Shown one piece after another: positions 1 through 8,981 of a stretch of DNA of 64,000 nt (its first letter is position 1; each line of letters begins with the position of its first letter). This DNA is from an uncultured Clostridia bacterium (lineage in GTDB: Bacteria > Bacillota > Clostridia > Monoglobales > Monoglobaceae). Location of the stretch: contig CAJTWN010000001.1 in assembly GCA_910580105.1 (NCBI GenBank), forward strand, positions 1 to 64,000, given 5' to 3'. Under the pieces are notes generated by a model, which was not told the origin of the DNA, ran no database searches, and saw only the letters and a list, made by a program, of their open reading frames with translations. The position numbers were made by a program, and so were the translations under genes.

Positions 1-486
1 GAGCCTTATAGGCTCATATGAAAAACCGCCGGCTTAGCCGGCGGATATTTATTAGAATTATAGTATGTTCTTTTGAAGATAAATGTTTTTGTTCAGAAAA
101 TTTTGCGCTATTTTTGGAACAGCCCCATACCATTTGTAGACTTGAAGTAGTTGCATTGGTTTTTTGTGTTTATTTTGTATGGTGTCTTTTGTATTTTTAT
201 CCCGGCGAATTATTATACGCATCTGCAAATTCCAAATATTTATCAATATTGTTTTGCTGATTAAGATTTTTTCATCCGGAGTTTTTATTAAAAGTATAAA
301 ATCTAATCCTTTCGTATCAAAACCCTTTATTAATATAAATAGGCTATGAAAGATAAGCAAACGGTAATTTTTCATTGAAATTCAACAGCCGAGCTCATAT
401 TGTGATTGTGGGATGATTATGTTGCTTTTGCTTGCCGGGTATCTGTATTTTTGCGGAATTACTCTTCGAATAGGCCAAACCATCTA
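1..486. other. AT-rich left edge, no confident gene
   Basis: No convincing coding sequence. A 105-codon minus-strand reading frame (58-375) exists but is AT-rich low-complexity with no recognised family. A short GAGCC/GGCTC hairpin at 1-15 may be the tail of a feature outside the window, and a strong minus-strand terminator lies at 21-44. Transcripts of the flavoprotein gene ending at 487 may run through to it. Confidence 0.5.
21..44 (-). terminator. Rho-independent terminator, minus strand
   Basis: Perfect 8-bp GC stem CCGCCGGC (26-33) and GCCGGCGG (37-44) with a 3-nt loop. On the minus strand the stem is followed directly by five T (A21-A25 on plus). It would end leftward transcription from the flavoprotein gene or from an unrecognised short gene in between. 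Confidence 0.8.
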
Positions 487-1956
487 TCAAAAATTTAATA
501 TTTGGGCTGGTTGGTTCCTTATAGGACTACCTATATCACTTGCGGGCCTGTTTCCTTTGTCTGTCAGCTTTCGACCCATCAGCACGCCCATTGCCGAGGC
601 CATCATCAGTCCGCGGGTCCATCCGCTGGAGTCCCCCAGACAGTATAGCCCTTGAATTGAAGTTTCAAGGGTTGGACGCATTTTGACCTGATTGCTGTAG
701 AACTTGATTTCCGGTGCATAGAGAAGGGTTTCTTTACTGGCAAATCCGGGTACAATTTCGTCTACCGACTGGATAAAGTTTACTATATTCATCATTGTGC
801 GATAGGGCATGGCAGAGGTAATATCCCCGGCAATGGCATCCGGGAGGGTGGGGCGGACATTGGAACGTTCCAGCTCATTTTGCCAGGTGCGTTTTCCGCT
901 GAGAATGTCGCCGTACCGCTGTACCAATATGTGACCGTCGCCCAGCATATTAACAAGATTACCAACCTTTTTTGCATAGGCGATGGGTTGGTCAAAGGGA
1001 GAACTGAATTTATGAGAACACAAGATGGAGAGGTTGGTGTTCTGACTCTTTTTTTCTTTAAAAGAATGTCCATTGACCACTGCCAGGTTGTCGTCATAAT
1101 TTTCCTGACTTACAAAGCCGCCGGGATTCTGACAAAAGGTACGTACCTTGTCTTCAAAGGGTTTGGGATAGCCAATTAATTTGGACTCATAAAGAACGTT
1201 GTTGACTTCTTCCATGATCTCATTTCGTACCTCAACCCGAACCCCAATATCCACAGTGCCGGGTTGGTGCGGGATATGATGTTTAACGCACATTTTTTCC
1301 AGCCAATCGGCCCCCTTTCGGCCGGTGGCAATAACCACATTTTTTGCTGCGAGGTGTTCTTCGTCTTCCGGATGCCTGGACGGGGCGATAACAATCTCTT
1401 TCAATTGGTTGTCTTCGATAATTAAATCCTTGCAAAGGGTGCCAAAGCGAATTTCAACACCATTTTTTAATAAATGCTGTTCAATTCGCTGATAAATTTC
1501 CTGCGCTTTTTCGGTGCCCAGATGGCGGATGGGGCAGTCCACCAATTTTAGGCCGGATTTAATTGCTTTCCGGCGGATTTCTTTGATTCGGTCAGAGTTG
1601 CCGACACCTTCAATTTTTTCATCAGCCCCGAATTTTAAGTAAAGTTTATCGGTATAATCAATCAGTGTCTGTGCCACTTCCGTACCAATGAGGTTTGGCA
1701 GTTCGCCGCCGACTTCATAGCTGAGGGAGAGTTTCCCGTCCGAGAATGCGCCGGCCCCTGAAAATCCGGTGGTAATATGACAGTAGGGTTTGCAGTTTAC
1801 ACAATGTTTGGTCTGGGTTTTTGGACAGCGCCGTTCTGCAATTGAAACACCTTTTTCCAGCAGAAGGAGCTTTTGACTGGTGTTTTGGTTCAGCATTTCC
1901 AGGGCGGTAAAGATACCTGCAGGACCTGCACCGACAATAATGACATCATATTTCAT
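487..1956 (-). CDS. FAD-dependent dehydrogenase, COG2509-like
   Basis: Predicted 489-residue cytosolic flavoprotein. The N-terminus carries the dinucleotide-binding fingerprint VIIVGAGPAGIFTALEML (about residues 5-22), and the C-terminal GDSSGWTRGLMMASAMG stretch is typical of the second FAD contact in this family. A Cys-rich segment at about residues 41-58 (CPKTQTKHCVNCKPYC) precedes a Gly-rich FSGAGAFSDGKL loop and could bind metal or a cluster. The start at 1956 is chosen because AAGGAGATTG lies 4-13 nt upstream; an upstream in-frame extension to 2127 has no ribosome site. The physiological substrate of the family is unknown to me. It is read divergently from the alpha-mannosidase, from a promoter at 2131-2158, with a leader of about 165 nt. 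Confidence 0.85.
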   Translation of the reverse strand: MKYDVIIVGAGPAGIFTALEMLNQNTSQKLLLLEKGVSIAERRCPKTQTKHCVNCKPYCHITTGFSGAGAFSDGKLSLSYEVGGELPNLIGTEVAQTLIDYTDKLYLKFGADEKIEGVGNSDRIKEIRRKAIKSGLKLVDCPIRHLGTEKAQEIYQRIEQHLLKNGVEIRFGTLCKDLIIEDNQLKEIVIAPSRHPEDEEHLAAKNVVIATGRKGADWLEKMCVKHHIPHQPGTVDIGVRVEVRNEIMEEVNNVLYESKLIGYPKPFEDKVRTFCQNPGGFVSQENYDDNLAVVNGHSFKEKKSQNTNLSILCSHKFSSPFDQPIAYAKKVGNLVNMLGDGHILVQRYGDILSGKRTWQNELERSNVRPTLPDAIAGDITSAMPYRTMMNIVNFIQSVDEIVPGFASKETLLYAPEIKFYSNQVKMRPTLETSIQGLYCLGDSSGWTRGLMMASAMGVLMGRKLTDKGNRPASDIGSPIRNQPAQILNF

Positions 1957-2130
1957 AAAACAATCTCCTTTTTTGATGGGACATAAAAAAACAACTGTCC
2001 GGCATATTTGACGTATAAATATCCGGCTGTGCCCGGAATACTTATAGTCAACTGTTACGGCAGTTGGTAGAGACATCCAAACCTTGATTATGGATTTATA
2101 TAAGTATATATATGTAGTTTTCCGCAAATT

Positions 2131-2158
2131 ATTATATCACTTTTACTCAGTTTGTCAA
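2131..2158 (-). promoter_or_regulatory. Sigma-A promoter for the flavoprotein gene
   Basis: On the minus strand TTGACA (2158-2153) and TATAAT (2136-2131) are 16 bp apart. The start of transcription would fall near 2124, giving a leader of about 165 nt with several small stem-loops (for example CAACTG/CAGTTG and TCCGG/CCGGA). No known riboswitch was recognised in it. Confidence 0.65.
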
Positions 2159-2180
2159 GGATGAAAACGTAACATATATG
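2152..2180 (+). promoter_or_regulatory. Probable promoter for alpha-mannosidase
   Basis: TTGTCA (2152-2157), a 17-bp spacer and TATATG (2175-2180). Its -35 box overlaps the -35 box of the opposite promoter almost completely, so the two promoters could exclude each other. Confidence 0.5.
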
Positions 2181-2255
2181 TTGGAAAATTTTTATTGCAA
2201 TTTATTCATCAGCTGTTATAATAAAAAAAGAATCGTAAGGCAGGGAGGTAAAGCT

Positions 2256-5159
2256 ATGCCATATAATCTGAGACAGTATGAAGAGCAGATAGGAAAAAAA
2301 TTGCAGCAAATTTGGAAACATATCTATACTCCGGTGGGAGAATTGGCCCTTACAGCTTATGTGACCAAAGAACCGGTAACTTTTGAAGAGAAAGAAAGAG
2401 GAGAAAAGAAAGAGCTGCATAAAGGAGATGTTTGGGGAGAACTCTGGGATTGTGCGTGGATACACTGCAAAGGCGTGATACCCCCTGCGGCAAAAGGCAA
2501 GTGCGTTGTTGCCCTTTTGGATATTCATGGGGAAGCCTGTGTTTTTGATGAAGGAGGAAATCCGGTTCAGGGATTGACCACGGGGAGTTCGGCATTTCAA
2601 CCACATCTGGGTTCACCGGCTAAAAAAGAAGTAATGCTTGCCGAACCGGCAGAGGGCGGCGAAATAATTAATTTTTGGATAGAAGCCGGATGTAATGACT
2701 TGTTTGGCGCTTATCCCGGTGTAGGAGAAGTGACAGAAATGGAAATTGCCCTTTACCGGAAAGAAGTAAAGGAATTGTATTTTGACTGGAAGCTTTTAAT
2801 GGATTTGGTTCATGAACTTCCGGAAAGTTCTGCACAGCGGCATAAAATTTTACATTGTGTTACGAAAGCTGCTGCAATGTTGCTGGAATATACTGAGGAT
2901 GAAGTTTTAGAAGTGCGCAACCTTTTAAAACAGGAATTAGGCAGAAAAAATGGTGATGCGCCGCTTTCGATTTCAGCTATCGGCCATGCACATATAGATC
3001 TTGCATGGCTTTGGCCAATTCGGGAAACGATACGTAAGGGGGCAAGAACGTTTTCGACCGCACTTTTAATGATGGAAAGGGATGAAGACTATGTCTTTGG
3101 CGCCAGCCAGCCACAGCTTTATCAGTGGATCAAGACGTATTATCCGGGTCTCTATCGGCGAGTGGCGGAACGAATTGCAGAAGGCCGCTGGGAGGCACAG
3201 GGCGCCATGTGGGTGGAGGCGGATACCAACGTCTCCGGCGGTGAAGCGTTGGTTCGTCAGATTCTTTATGGAAAGAAGTTTTTCCGTGAAGAGTTCGGAA
3301 AGGAAATGGAGGTTCTCTGGCTGCCGGATGTCTTCGGCTATTCCGGAGCATTGCCGCAAATTTTAAAAAAGAGCAACACGCCTTATTTTATGACCATCAA
3401 GTTGTCCTGGAGCCGGCATAATAAACATCCGCATCATACCTTTTTGTGGAAAGGAATTGATGGCAGTGAAGTGTTGGTTCATATGCCTCCGGAGGGAGAG
3501 TACAATAGTTTTGGTTCTCCCGGAAGTCTGAAGAAAATTGAAAAACAATATATTGACAAAGGGATATGCGATGAGGCTTTGCTGCTTTTCGGTATTGGAG
3601 ACGGCGGCGGCGGTCCCGGTGAAGAACATTTGGCCAACTTGAAAAGAGAAAAGAACCTTTATGGCTTGCCGCCGGTTAAACAAGAGCCTTCCGTGAACTT
3701 TTTCCACCGGCTGGAAGAGGGAAAGGAAGCGTATAAGACCTTCCAAGGGGAGCTCTATCTTGAAAAGCATCAGGGAACCTATACCACTCAGGCAAGAAAC
3801 AAAAAGTATAACCGGAAGATGGAGCTTTTGTTACGGGAGGTTGAATTTGCCTCTGTTGTTACGGATAAAAAGACGGAGGAATTAGAGGAAATCTGGAAAG
3901 AGGTCTTGCTGTATCAATTCCATGATATTTTGCCCGGTTCCTCAATTAAAAGGGTATACGATGAATCTCTTGCACGGTATGCTGTTCTGCATGAGCGGTG
4001 TATGGAATTGCTCGGTGAACGTTACATAGATGGAGCGTATGCAATGAACTCTCTCTCGTGGCTCAGAAAAGAATGGATAAAGAAAGACGGAATGTGGTAT
4101 AATGTTGCCATTCCGCCAATGGGAAGTGTAAAACTTTCTGATGGGAAACCTGCCCGGGCGATAGAGAAGGAAAATACAAACGTTTTGGAGAATGACTGCG
4201 TTTGTGTTACGCTGGATTTGACGGGGGCAATCATTTCTATCGTTGATAAACAGGTAGGTCGTACGCTTTTAAATGCGCCCTCCAATCGTTTTGCCGTCTA
4301 TTGTGATGAAGGGGATGGCTGGGACTTTGATGAAGAATACCGCAGACAGAAGCCGCGGTATTTCGATCTGCAATCTGCACGATTTGTTGTGGATGGCCCG
4401 GTGCAGAAGATTGTCCAAACGTATACATTTGGAAATTCAACACTGGAACAGGAGATTTCTGTTACAGAGGGGTCACCTTTGGTATGCTGCCGGGTAAAGG
4501 TGGATTGGAAGGAATCAATGAAAATGCTGCGCACTGCCTTTCAGACAACTTTGGTCACCGACCGGGTCTCCTGTGATATTCAGTTTGGACATATTAAGCG
4601 TTCCGTCCAGGAGAATACTTCCCAGGAAATGGCGCAGTATGAAATCTGTGCCCATAAATATATAGATTTATCAGAAGAAAATTATGGTGCTGCATTGTTG
4701 AGTGAAAGCAAATATGGTTTTTATGCGAAAGGCGGTGTGATGGATATAAATCTTTTGCGCAGTTCGCATTATCCTGGTGTGCAGGCAGATGTTGCGGAAC
4801 ACGAATTTTCCTATGCTTTTTATCCGCATAAGGGGAATTTGGCAAACAGTGATGTTATTGAAAAAAGTTATGCCTTCAATATTCCGGTATACTTTGTCGA
4901 CAAAGAATATCCTTCTTTTGTTACAGCATCATCCCCCAATATAGTGATAGAAACGGTTAAACCGTCAGAAGAAGACCATGGGGTGATTCTCCGTCTTTAT
5001 GAAAGCCGCGGAGAGTTCTGTAAAACTGCTCTGGATTTTGCAAAGCCGGTGAAGCAGGCGTGGATTACCAACCTTCTTGAGGAAAAGGAAGGAGAAGCAG
5101 ATCTTTCCTGCCTCAATTTCCATCCTTTTGAGATTCATACGCTAAAACTTTATTTTTAG
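2256..5159 (+). CDS. GH38 alpha-mannosidase
   Basis: 967-residue glycoside hydrolase of family 38, hydrolysing alpha-mannosides (retaining, metal-dependent). The catalytic domain holds the metal-binding GHAHIDLAW motif near residue 243, WLPDVFGYS near 354 with the predicted nucleophile Asp, and FHDILPGSS near 554 with a further metal-binding His. The C-terminal half is beta-rich, as in the family's mannosidase C-terminal domains. There is no signal peptide, so it is probably cytosolic and acts on imported oligosaccharides. The start at 2256 follows GGGAGG (2243-2248) at 7-nt spacing; the longer in-frame extension to 2178 has no ribosome site. No transporter lies beside it. Confidence 0.93.
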   Translation: MPYNLRQYEEQIGKKLQQIWKHIYTPVGELALTAYVTKEPVTFEEKERGEKKELHKGDVWGELWDCAWIHCKGVIPPAAKGKCVVALLDIHGEACVFDEGGNPVQGLTTGSSAFQPHLGSPAKKEVMLAEPAEGGEIINFWIEAGCNDLFGAYPGVGEVTEMEIALYRKEVKELYFDWKLLMDLVHELPESSAQRHKILHCVTKAAAMLLEYTEDEVLEVRNLLKQELGRKNGDAPLSISAIGHAHIDLAWLWPIRETIRKGARTFSTALLMMERDEDYVFGASQPQLYQWIKTYYPGLYRRVAERIAEGRWEAQGAMWVEADTNVSGGEALVRQILYGKKFFREEFGKEMEVLWLPDVFGYSGALPQILKKSNTPYFMTIKLSWSRHNKHPHHTFLWKGIDGSEVLVHMPPEGEYNSFGSPGSLKKIEKQYIDKGICDEALLLFGIGDGGGGPGEEHLANLKREKNLYGLPPVKQEPSVNFFHRLEEGKEAYKTFQGELYLEKHQGTYTTQARNKKYNRKMELLLREVEFASVVTDKKTEELEEIWKEVLLYQFHDILPGSSIKRVYDESLARYAVLHERCMELLGERYIDGAYAMNSLSWLRKEWIKKDGMWYNVAIPPMGSVKLSDGKPARAIEKENTNVLENDCVCVTLDLTGAIISIVDKQVGRTLLNAPSNRFAVYCDEGDGWDFDEEYRRQKPRYFDLQSARFVVDGPVQKIVQTYTFGNSTLEQEISVTEGSPLVCCRVKVDWKESMKMLRTAFQTTLVTDRVSCDIQFGHIKRSVQENTSQEMAQYEICAHKYIDLSEENYGAALLSESKYGFYAKGGVMDINLLRSSHYPGVQADVAEHEFSYAFYPHKGNLANSDVIEKSYAFNIPVYFVDKEYPSFVTASSPNIVIETVKPSEEDHGVILRLYESRGEFCKTALDFAKPVKQAWITNLLEEKEGEADLSCLNFHPFEIHTLKLYF

Positions 5160-5170
5160 ATTTTGTGAAG

Positions 5171-5209
5171 AAAAACCGTGTGTGTGCTGTTCGGGCAGAC
5201 GCGGTTTTT
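5171..5209. terminator. Terminator after GH38
   Basis: AAAAACCGTGT (5171-5181) pairs with ACGCGGTTTTT (5199-5209) with wobble positions, and the right arm ends in a T tract. It can work for rightward transcription; the A tract on the left would serve the opposite direction. Confidence 0.7.
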
Positions 5210-5265
5210 CTTTGCGGAGGATGCGCTTATTAAAATTGATAGGAAGTAAAATTTTACATAATAAC

Positions 5266-5294
5266 TTGACAGAATTATTTTTGTCTGCTATAGT
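5266..5294 (+). promoter_or_regulatory. Strong promoter for DUF2325 gene
   Basis: TTGACA (5266-5271), a 17-bp spacer and TATAGT (5289-5294). The -10 box lies inside the left arm of the 42-bp palindrome at 5280-5321, so a bound protein would block transcription. Confidence 0.75.
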
Positions 5295-5321
5295 TAGTTT
5301 AAACTAACTATAGCAGACAAA
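5280..5321. promoter_or_regulatory. 42-bp perfect palindrome, probable operator
   Basis: Two 21-bp arms are perfectly complementary around 5300/5301, core TAGTTAGTTTAAACTAACTA. It covers the -10 box and probable start point of the promoter at 5266-5294 and ends 15 nt before the start codon at 5337. TTAGTTTAAACTAA-like dyads recall boxes bound by DtxR-family metal regulators, but this match is only by eye. As RNA the element could also fold into a hairpin in the leader. Confidence 0.7.
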
Positions 5322-5336
5322 GATAAGGTGATAGGA

Positions 5337-5621
5337 ATGAGTATTGTAATTATAGGCGGACACGACCGGATGTGCTGCCGTTATAAAGAGATCTGCAAGC
5401 GGTATGGCCATAAATGTAAGGTGTTTACCCAATGTCCGGGGAATTTAAAAAAACAGATAGGTACGCCGGATCTAATGATATTTTTTACCGGTGCGGTTGC
5501 ACATAAGATGGTAAACGTTGCAGCCGAGCAGGCGGAACGTGTAAATGCAGCAGTAGAGCATTGCCGCAGCGGAAGTGTGACGGCGTTAGCGGATATTTTG
5601 GAAAATTATGCAGGTCATTGA
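5337..5621 (+). CDS. DUF2325 domain protein
   Basis: 94-residue protein matching the DUF2325 pattern: an N-terminal SIVIIGGHDRM strand-turn, a short Cys-containing region (CCRYKEICKRYGHKCK), DLMIFFTGAVAHKMV in the middle and a C-terminal helix. Family members are small cytosolic proteins of unknown function with a Rossmann-like half-fold, often seen near metal-uptake genes. The ATG at 5337 is preceded by AAGGTG at 6 nt; a GTG three codons upstream overlaps that ribosome site. The gene stands alone behind its own operator, so it is probably tightly controlled. Confidence 0.75.
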   Translation: MSIVIIGGHDRMCCRYKEICKRYGHKCKVFTQCPGNLKKQIGTPDLMIFFTGAVAHKMVNVAAEQAERVNAAVEHCRSGSVTALADILENYAGH

Positions 5622-5874
5622 ATCAGACTGGATAAAATTGAAAATGCGGATTATATTGGTGCAAACGAAAGTATATTACAGAGATGAAGTACAGAAATAA
5701 CAATTGGTTTTGTATATCTGACATAGGCAGTGTCTTGTAAATTTTCTGGGGCGCAGTCTTGTTTTTTCGGGAAAAAAGTATATACTATCTCTATGAAATA
5801 TATTTATTTGTATCATTAAAAATTTTTGCTTGTGGTGTCTTATGCTGAATCCTTTTGAAAGGAAGAGAGAGGTG

Positions 5875-6744
5875 ATGGGATTGCAGTGGGTTGTCTATGC
5901 GTTTTTGTCTGCATTTTTTGCAGGAATTACGGCGGTGTATGCCAAAATGGGTATGGAAAAAATCCCTTCACATCTTGCAACTGCACTGCGGACAATTGTG
6001 GTATTGCTTTTCACCTGGCTGCTGGTCTTTCTCAAAGGCCAGCAAGCGGCATTGTCCTCATTGTCGTTCAGAACATTTTTGTTTTTGTTTTTGTCAGGTC
6101 TTTCAACCGGTGCGTCCTGGTTGTTTTATTTTAAAGCGATTCAAAAAGGGGAAGTTTATAAAGTTGCGGCCGTTGATAAATGCAGTATTGTACTTACAGT
6201 TTTGCTTGCGGCTCTGTTTCTTCAGGAATCTCTGACCATTTGGAAAGGGATTGGTGTTTTGCTCATCTTTTTCGGCACCTTTGGCATGATGAAAAAACAA
6301 GAGATACAGGATATGGAAACCGGCAGGGGGTGGCTGTTTTATGCGGTTTTATCAGTGATTTTTGCCTCATTGACAGCAATCCTCGGGAAAATTGGTATCG
6401 CGGAAGTACCTTCCGATTTGGGAACAGCGGTTCGTACCATTTTTGTTCTGTTGATGGCTTGGTTGATTGTTCTTTTGACCGGGGAACTTAAGGCAATACG
6501 CAAACTGGATAAAAACAGCGCTGTTTTTCTGACAGTCTCTGGTATGGGGACAGGACTTTCCTGGATTTGTTATTATAAGGCGTTGCAGATGGGCCCGGCG
6601 AGTCTGGTCGCGCCAATTGATAAGTTGAGTCTTTTGGTTACAGCATTGCTGGCTTATTTTCTTTTGAAAGAAAAACCGTCAAAAAAGGCCCTATTTGGAC
6701 TTGCAATGATTTTGACCGGTACATTGGTGATGTTAATTCAATAA
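5875..6744 (+). CDS. EamA-family (DMT) permease
   Basis: 289-residue integral membrane protein with about ten hydrophobic helices in two homologous halves. Each half begins with the EamA signature: FFAGITAVYAKMGMEKIPS in the first and FASLTAILGKIGIAEVPS in the second, each followed by a T-A-x-R-T segment. The drug/metabolite transporter superfamily exports or exchanges small metabolites; the substrate is not readable here. ATG 5875 is used, but TTG 5881 sits at better distance (6 nt) from GAGAGGTG and may be the true start. Convergent with the GH3 gene through a shared terminator. Confidence 0.88.
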   Translation: MGLQWVVYAFLSAFFAGITAVYAKMGMEKIPSHLATALRTIVVLLFTWLLVFLKGQQAALSSLSFRTFLFLFLSGLSTGASWLFYFKAIQKGEVYKVAAVDKCSIVLTVLLAALFLQESLTIWKGIGVLLIFFGTFGMMKKQEIQDMETGRGWLFYAVLSVIFASLTAILGKIGIAEVPSDLGTAVRTIFVLLMAWLIVLLTGELKAIRKLDKNSAVFLTVSGMGTGLSWICYYKALQMGPASLVAPIDKLSLLVTALLAYFLLKEKPSKKALFGLAMILTGTLVMLIQ

Positions 6745-6780
6745 GAAAAGCGGTATACTTTTGTATACCGCTTTTCTTAT
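6741..6780. terminator. Bidirectional terminator between convergent genes
   Basis: Perfect 18-bp stem (6741-6758 with 6763-6780) around a TTTT loop. A-rich and T-rich flanks let it act for both the EamA gene (+) and the GH3 gene (-). The left arm includes the stop codon of the permease gene. Confidence 0.9.
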
Positions 6781-6793
6781 ATTGTTTGCTGTG

Positions 6794-8764
6794 TTATTTT
6801 TCCAGTGATACGCAAAGAAGTTTTTCCGGCTGGTATCCACAGCCGCCGATAAGTATTTTCCCTTTCATTTTGTCATTGACAGAAAAGTGGACAGTAACCG
6901 TTTCTCCGGCAGAAAGATGAATGCGCCGGAAATCCACCAATGACTGTTGGCTGTAAAGTTGGATGACCTCTTCTCCGTCGTATTTGCCTGTATTACGGAC
7001 GGTGACGGAAAGCGTTCCGTCATTGATTTCGGCTTTTTGATAAGAAAATGTGGTGTAGCTGAGGCCAAATCCAAAGGGGTAAAGGGGCATACCTTTGAAA
7101 TAGCGGTAGGTTCTTCCCTGCATGGAATAATCGGTAAAGGGTGGGAGGTCGTCATCATTTCGATAGAAGGTGACAGGCAGTTTGCCGGACGGATTTGCTT
7201 CTCCATAAAGGAGCTGTGCGATGGCAGTGCCGCCCTCTGCCCCTGGATACCAGGCTTGTAAGATGGCATCCGCCTGCTGCTCTGCATCAGAGTAGTTGAT
7301 TGCACTTCCGCTCATAGAGACAATAATTACCGGCTTCCCTAACTGCATAATGGCCGCATAAAGCCGTTGCTGGGAGGCAGGAAGGGACAGGGAAAGCCGG
7401 TCGCCGGCAGCTTCTGCATTACTGGCATCTCCTTGTTCTCCCTCAAATTTTGCATCCAAGCCCAGACAGAGGATGATAACATCGCTGTTTTCAGCCACGG
7501 CAAGGGCTTCTGCAATTCGATCATCCGCCTGGGCAAGATTTTCTGTTCTGTCGCGGAATAGATGGCAGCCGGAACTATAGAGAAGCTGATCTTTCGGCAG
7601 GCGTTCATCCAGGGCGTCCAGCAGGGTGATATATCGTTTCGGGGTACCGTGATAGTTGGCAATTAATGCAGTGCGGTTGTCCGCATTGGGCCCAATCAAG
7701 CCAATGCGTTCTGTTCCTTTAAGGGGGAGAATGCCATTGTTTTTCAGCAGAACGGTGGACTTTTTTGCAATTTCAACGGCAAACTTCCGGTGATTTTCAC
7801 AAGCAACAACGGTGTAAGGAATATCATCATACTCGGTTTGGTCAAATTGCCCAAGCCGGATACGGATTTCCAGCAACTTTTCTGCTGCACGGCGAATATC
7901 CTTTTCGGTAACCAATCCCTGCTCAAGTGCTTCAAGCAAATGAGGATAAGTGTTGCCGCAGTTTAAATGACAGCCGTGCCGGAGGGCGAGCGCGGCGCTC
8001 TCGGCCGGAGTTTCGGTTAAATGATGGCCTTCATGAATGTCGCGGATTGCCCAGCAGTCGGATACGAAATAGCCGTCAAACCCCCATTCTTTAAGATAAT
8101 TCTGCAAGACATCGGATGCACAGCAGGCTTCTCCGTTGACCCGGTTATAGGCACCCATAACGCCTGCAACCTTTCCTTCTTTAACCAAAGTACGAAAGGC
8201 GGGCAGATAGGTGTTTTCCATATCTTCTTTGTTGGCTTTTGCATCGAATTCATGGCGCAGAGCTTCGGGACCGCTGTGGACGGCAAAGTGTTTTGCGCAG
8301 GCCGCAGTTTTAAGATATGGTCCATCTCCTTGTAATCCCTGAACAAAGGCAACGCCGATTTGCGCAGTCAGAAAGGGATCTTCTCCATACGTTTCATGGC
8401 CGCGTCCCCAGCGTGGATCCCGGAAAATGTTGATGTTAGGAGACCAATGGGTCAATCCCTTATAGATGCCGCGGTCCCCATGCCGGATGGATTCGTTATA
8501 TTTGGCTCGGGTTTCTGTTGCGATAATGTCTGCTGCCTGCTTGATCAAATCCGGAGAGAAGGTTGCAGCAAGTCCGATGGCTTGAGGAAAACTTGTTGCT
8601 GTCCCGGCTCTGGCGACGCCATGAAGCGCTTCATTCCACCAGTTGTATTCCGGAATACCCAGGTGTTCAATGGCAGGGGAATTGTATTGGGTCTGGCTGG
8701 CGGCTTCTTCAAGTGTCATCTGTTGCACCATCTCTTTGGCGCGTTCTTTTGCACTTTTTTTCAT
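6794..8764 (-). CDS. GH3 beta-glucosidase/beta-xylosidase-like
   Basis: 656-residue glycoside hydrolase of family 3 with an (alpha/beta)8 domain, an alpha/beta sandwich and a short C-terminal FnIII-like domain. NEALHGVARAGTATSFPQA near the N-terminus and GYFVSDCWAIRDIHEGH (about residue 235; nucleophile Asp of SDC) are diagnostic. KFEGEQGDASN near residue 440 carries the likely acid/base Glu. The NEALHGV/SDCWAI subtype is common among xylan- and glucan-degrading Clostridia. The FnIII-like part has a shortened loop (QLYSQQSLVDFRRIHL) compared with the longer form usual in relatives. No signal peptide, so cytosolic. TAAAGGAGAT precedes the ATG. The specificity (xyloside or glucoside) is open. 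Confidence 0.9.
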   Translation of the reverse strand: MKKSAKERAKEMVQQMTLEEAASQTQYNSPAIEHLGIPEYNWWNEALHGVARAGTATSFPQAIGLAATFSPDLIKQAADIIATETRAKYNESIRHGDRGIYKGLTHWSPNINIFRDPRWGRGHETYGEDPFLTAQIGVAFVQGLQGDGPYLKTAACAKHFAVHSGPEALRHEFDAKANKEDMENTYLPAFRTLVKEGKVAGVMGAYNRVNGEACCASDVLQNYLKEWGFDGYFVSDCWAIRDIHEGHHLTETPAESAALALRHGCHLNCGNTYPHLLEALEQGLVTEKDIRRAAEKLLEIRIRLGQFDQTEYDDIPYTVVACENHRKFAVEIAKKSTVLLKNNGILPLKGTERIGLIGPNADNRTALIANYHGTPKRYITLLDALDERLPKDQLLYSSGCHLFRDRTENLAQADDRIAEALAVAENSDVIILCLGLDAKFEGEQGDASNAEAAGDRLSLSLPASQQRLYAAIMQLGKPVIIVSMSGSAINYSDAEQQADAILQAWYPGAEGGTAIAQLLYGEANPSGKLPVTFYRNDDDLPPFTDYSMQGRTYRYFKGMPLYPFGFGLSYTTFSYQKAEINDGTLSVTVRNTGKYDGEEVIQLYSQQSLVDFRRIHLSAGETVTVHFSVNDKMKGKILIGGCGYQPEKLLCVSLEK

Positions 8765-8926
8765 TTCAGCATCTCCTTTATTGTGCGTACCACATTATAC
8801 GGACATTTTTCAGAACAGAAAAAATATAGCATAAATGGGATTTGCTTAATGTCAAAACGAGTCGAAAATGATTTTTTTTGAAGAAACGTATGAAATTGTT
8901 TTTTATTTTACAATAGAAATATAGTT

Positions 8927-8955
8927 TTGACAATCCTATGTGGATATGGTATATT
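8927..8955 (+). promoter_or_regulatory. Sigma-A promoter of the glycerol-phosphate operon
   Basis: TTGACA (8927-8932), a 17-bp spacer and TATATT (8950-8955), 27 nt before the start codon at 8982. It also shows that the ATG at 8940, lying inside the promoter, is not the start. Confidence 0.75.
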
Positions 8956-8981
8956 TTAACAGAAAAAAGGAGAAGTGTGGA

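Noticed and set aside
58..375. 105-codon minus-strand frame at the left edge
   Set aside because: Low-complexity AT-rich translation, no ribosome site of note and no family resemblance.
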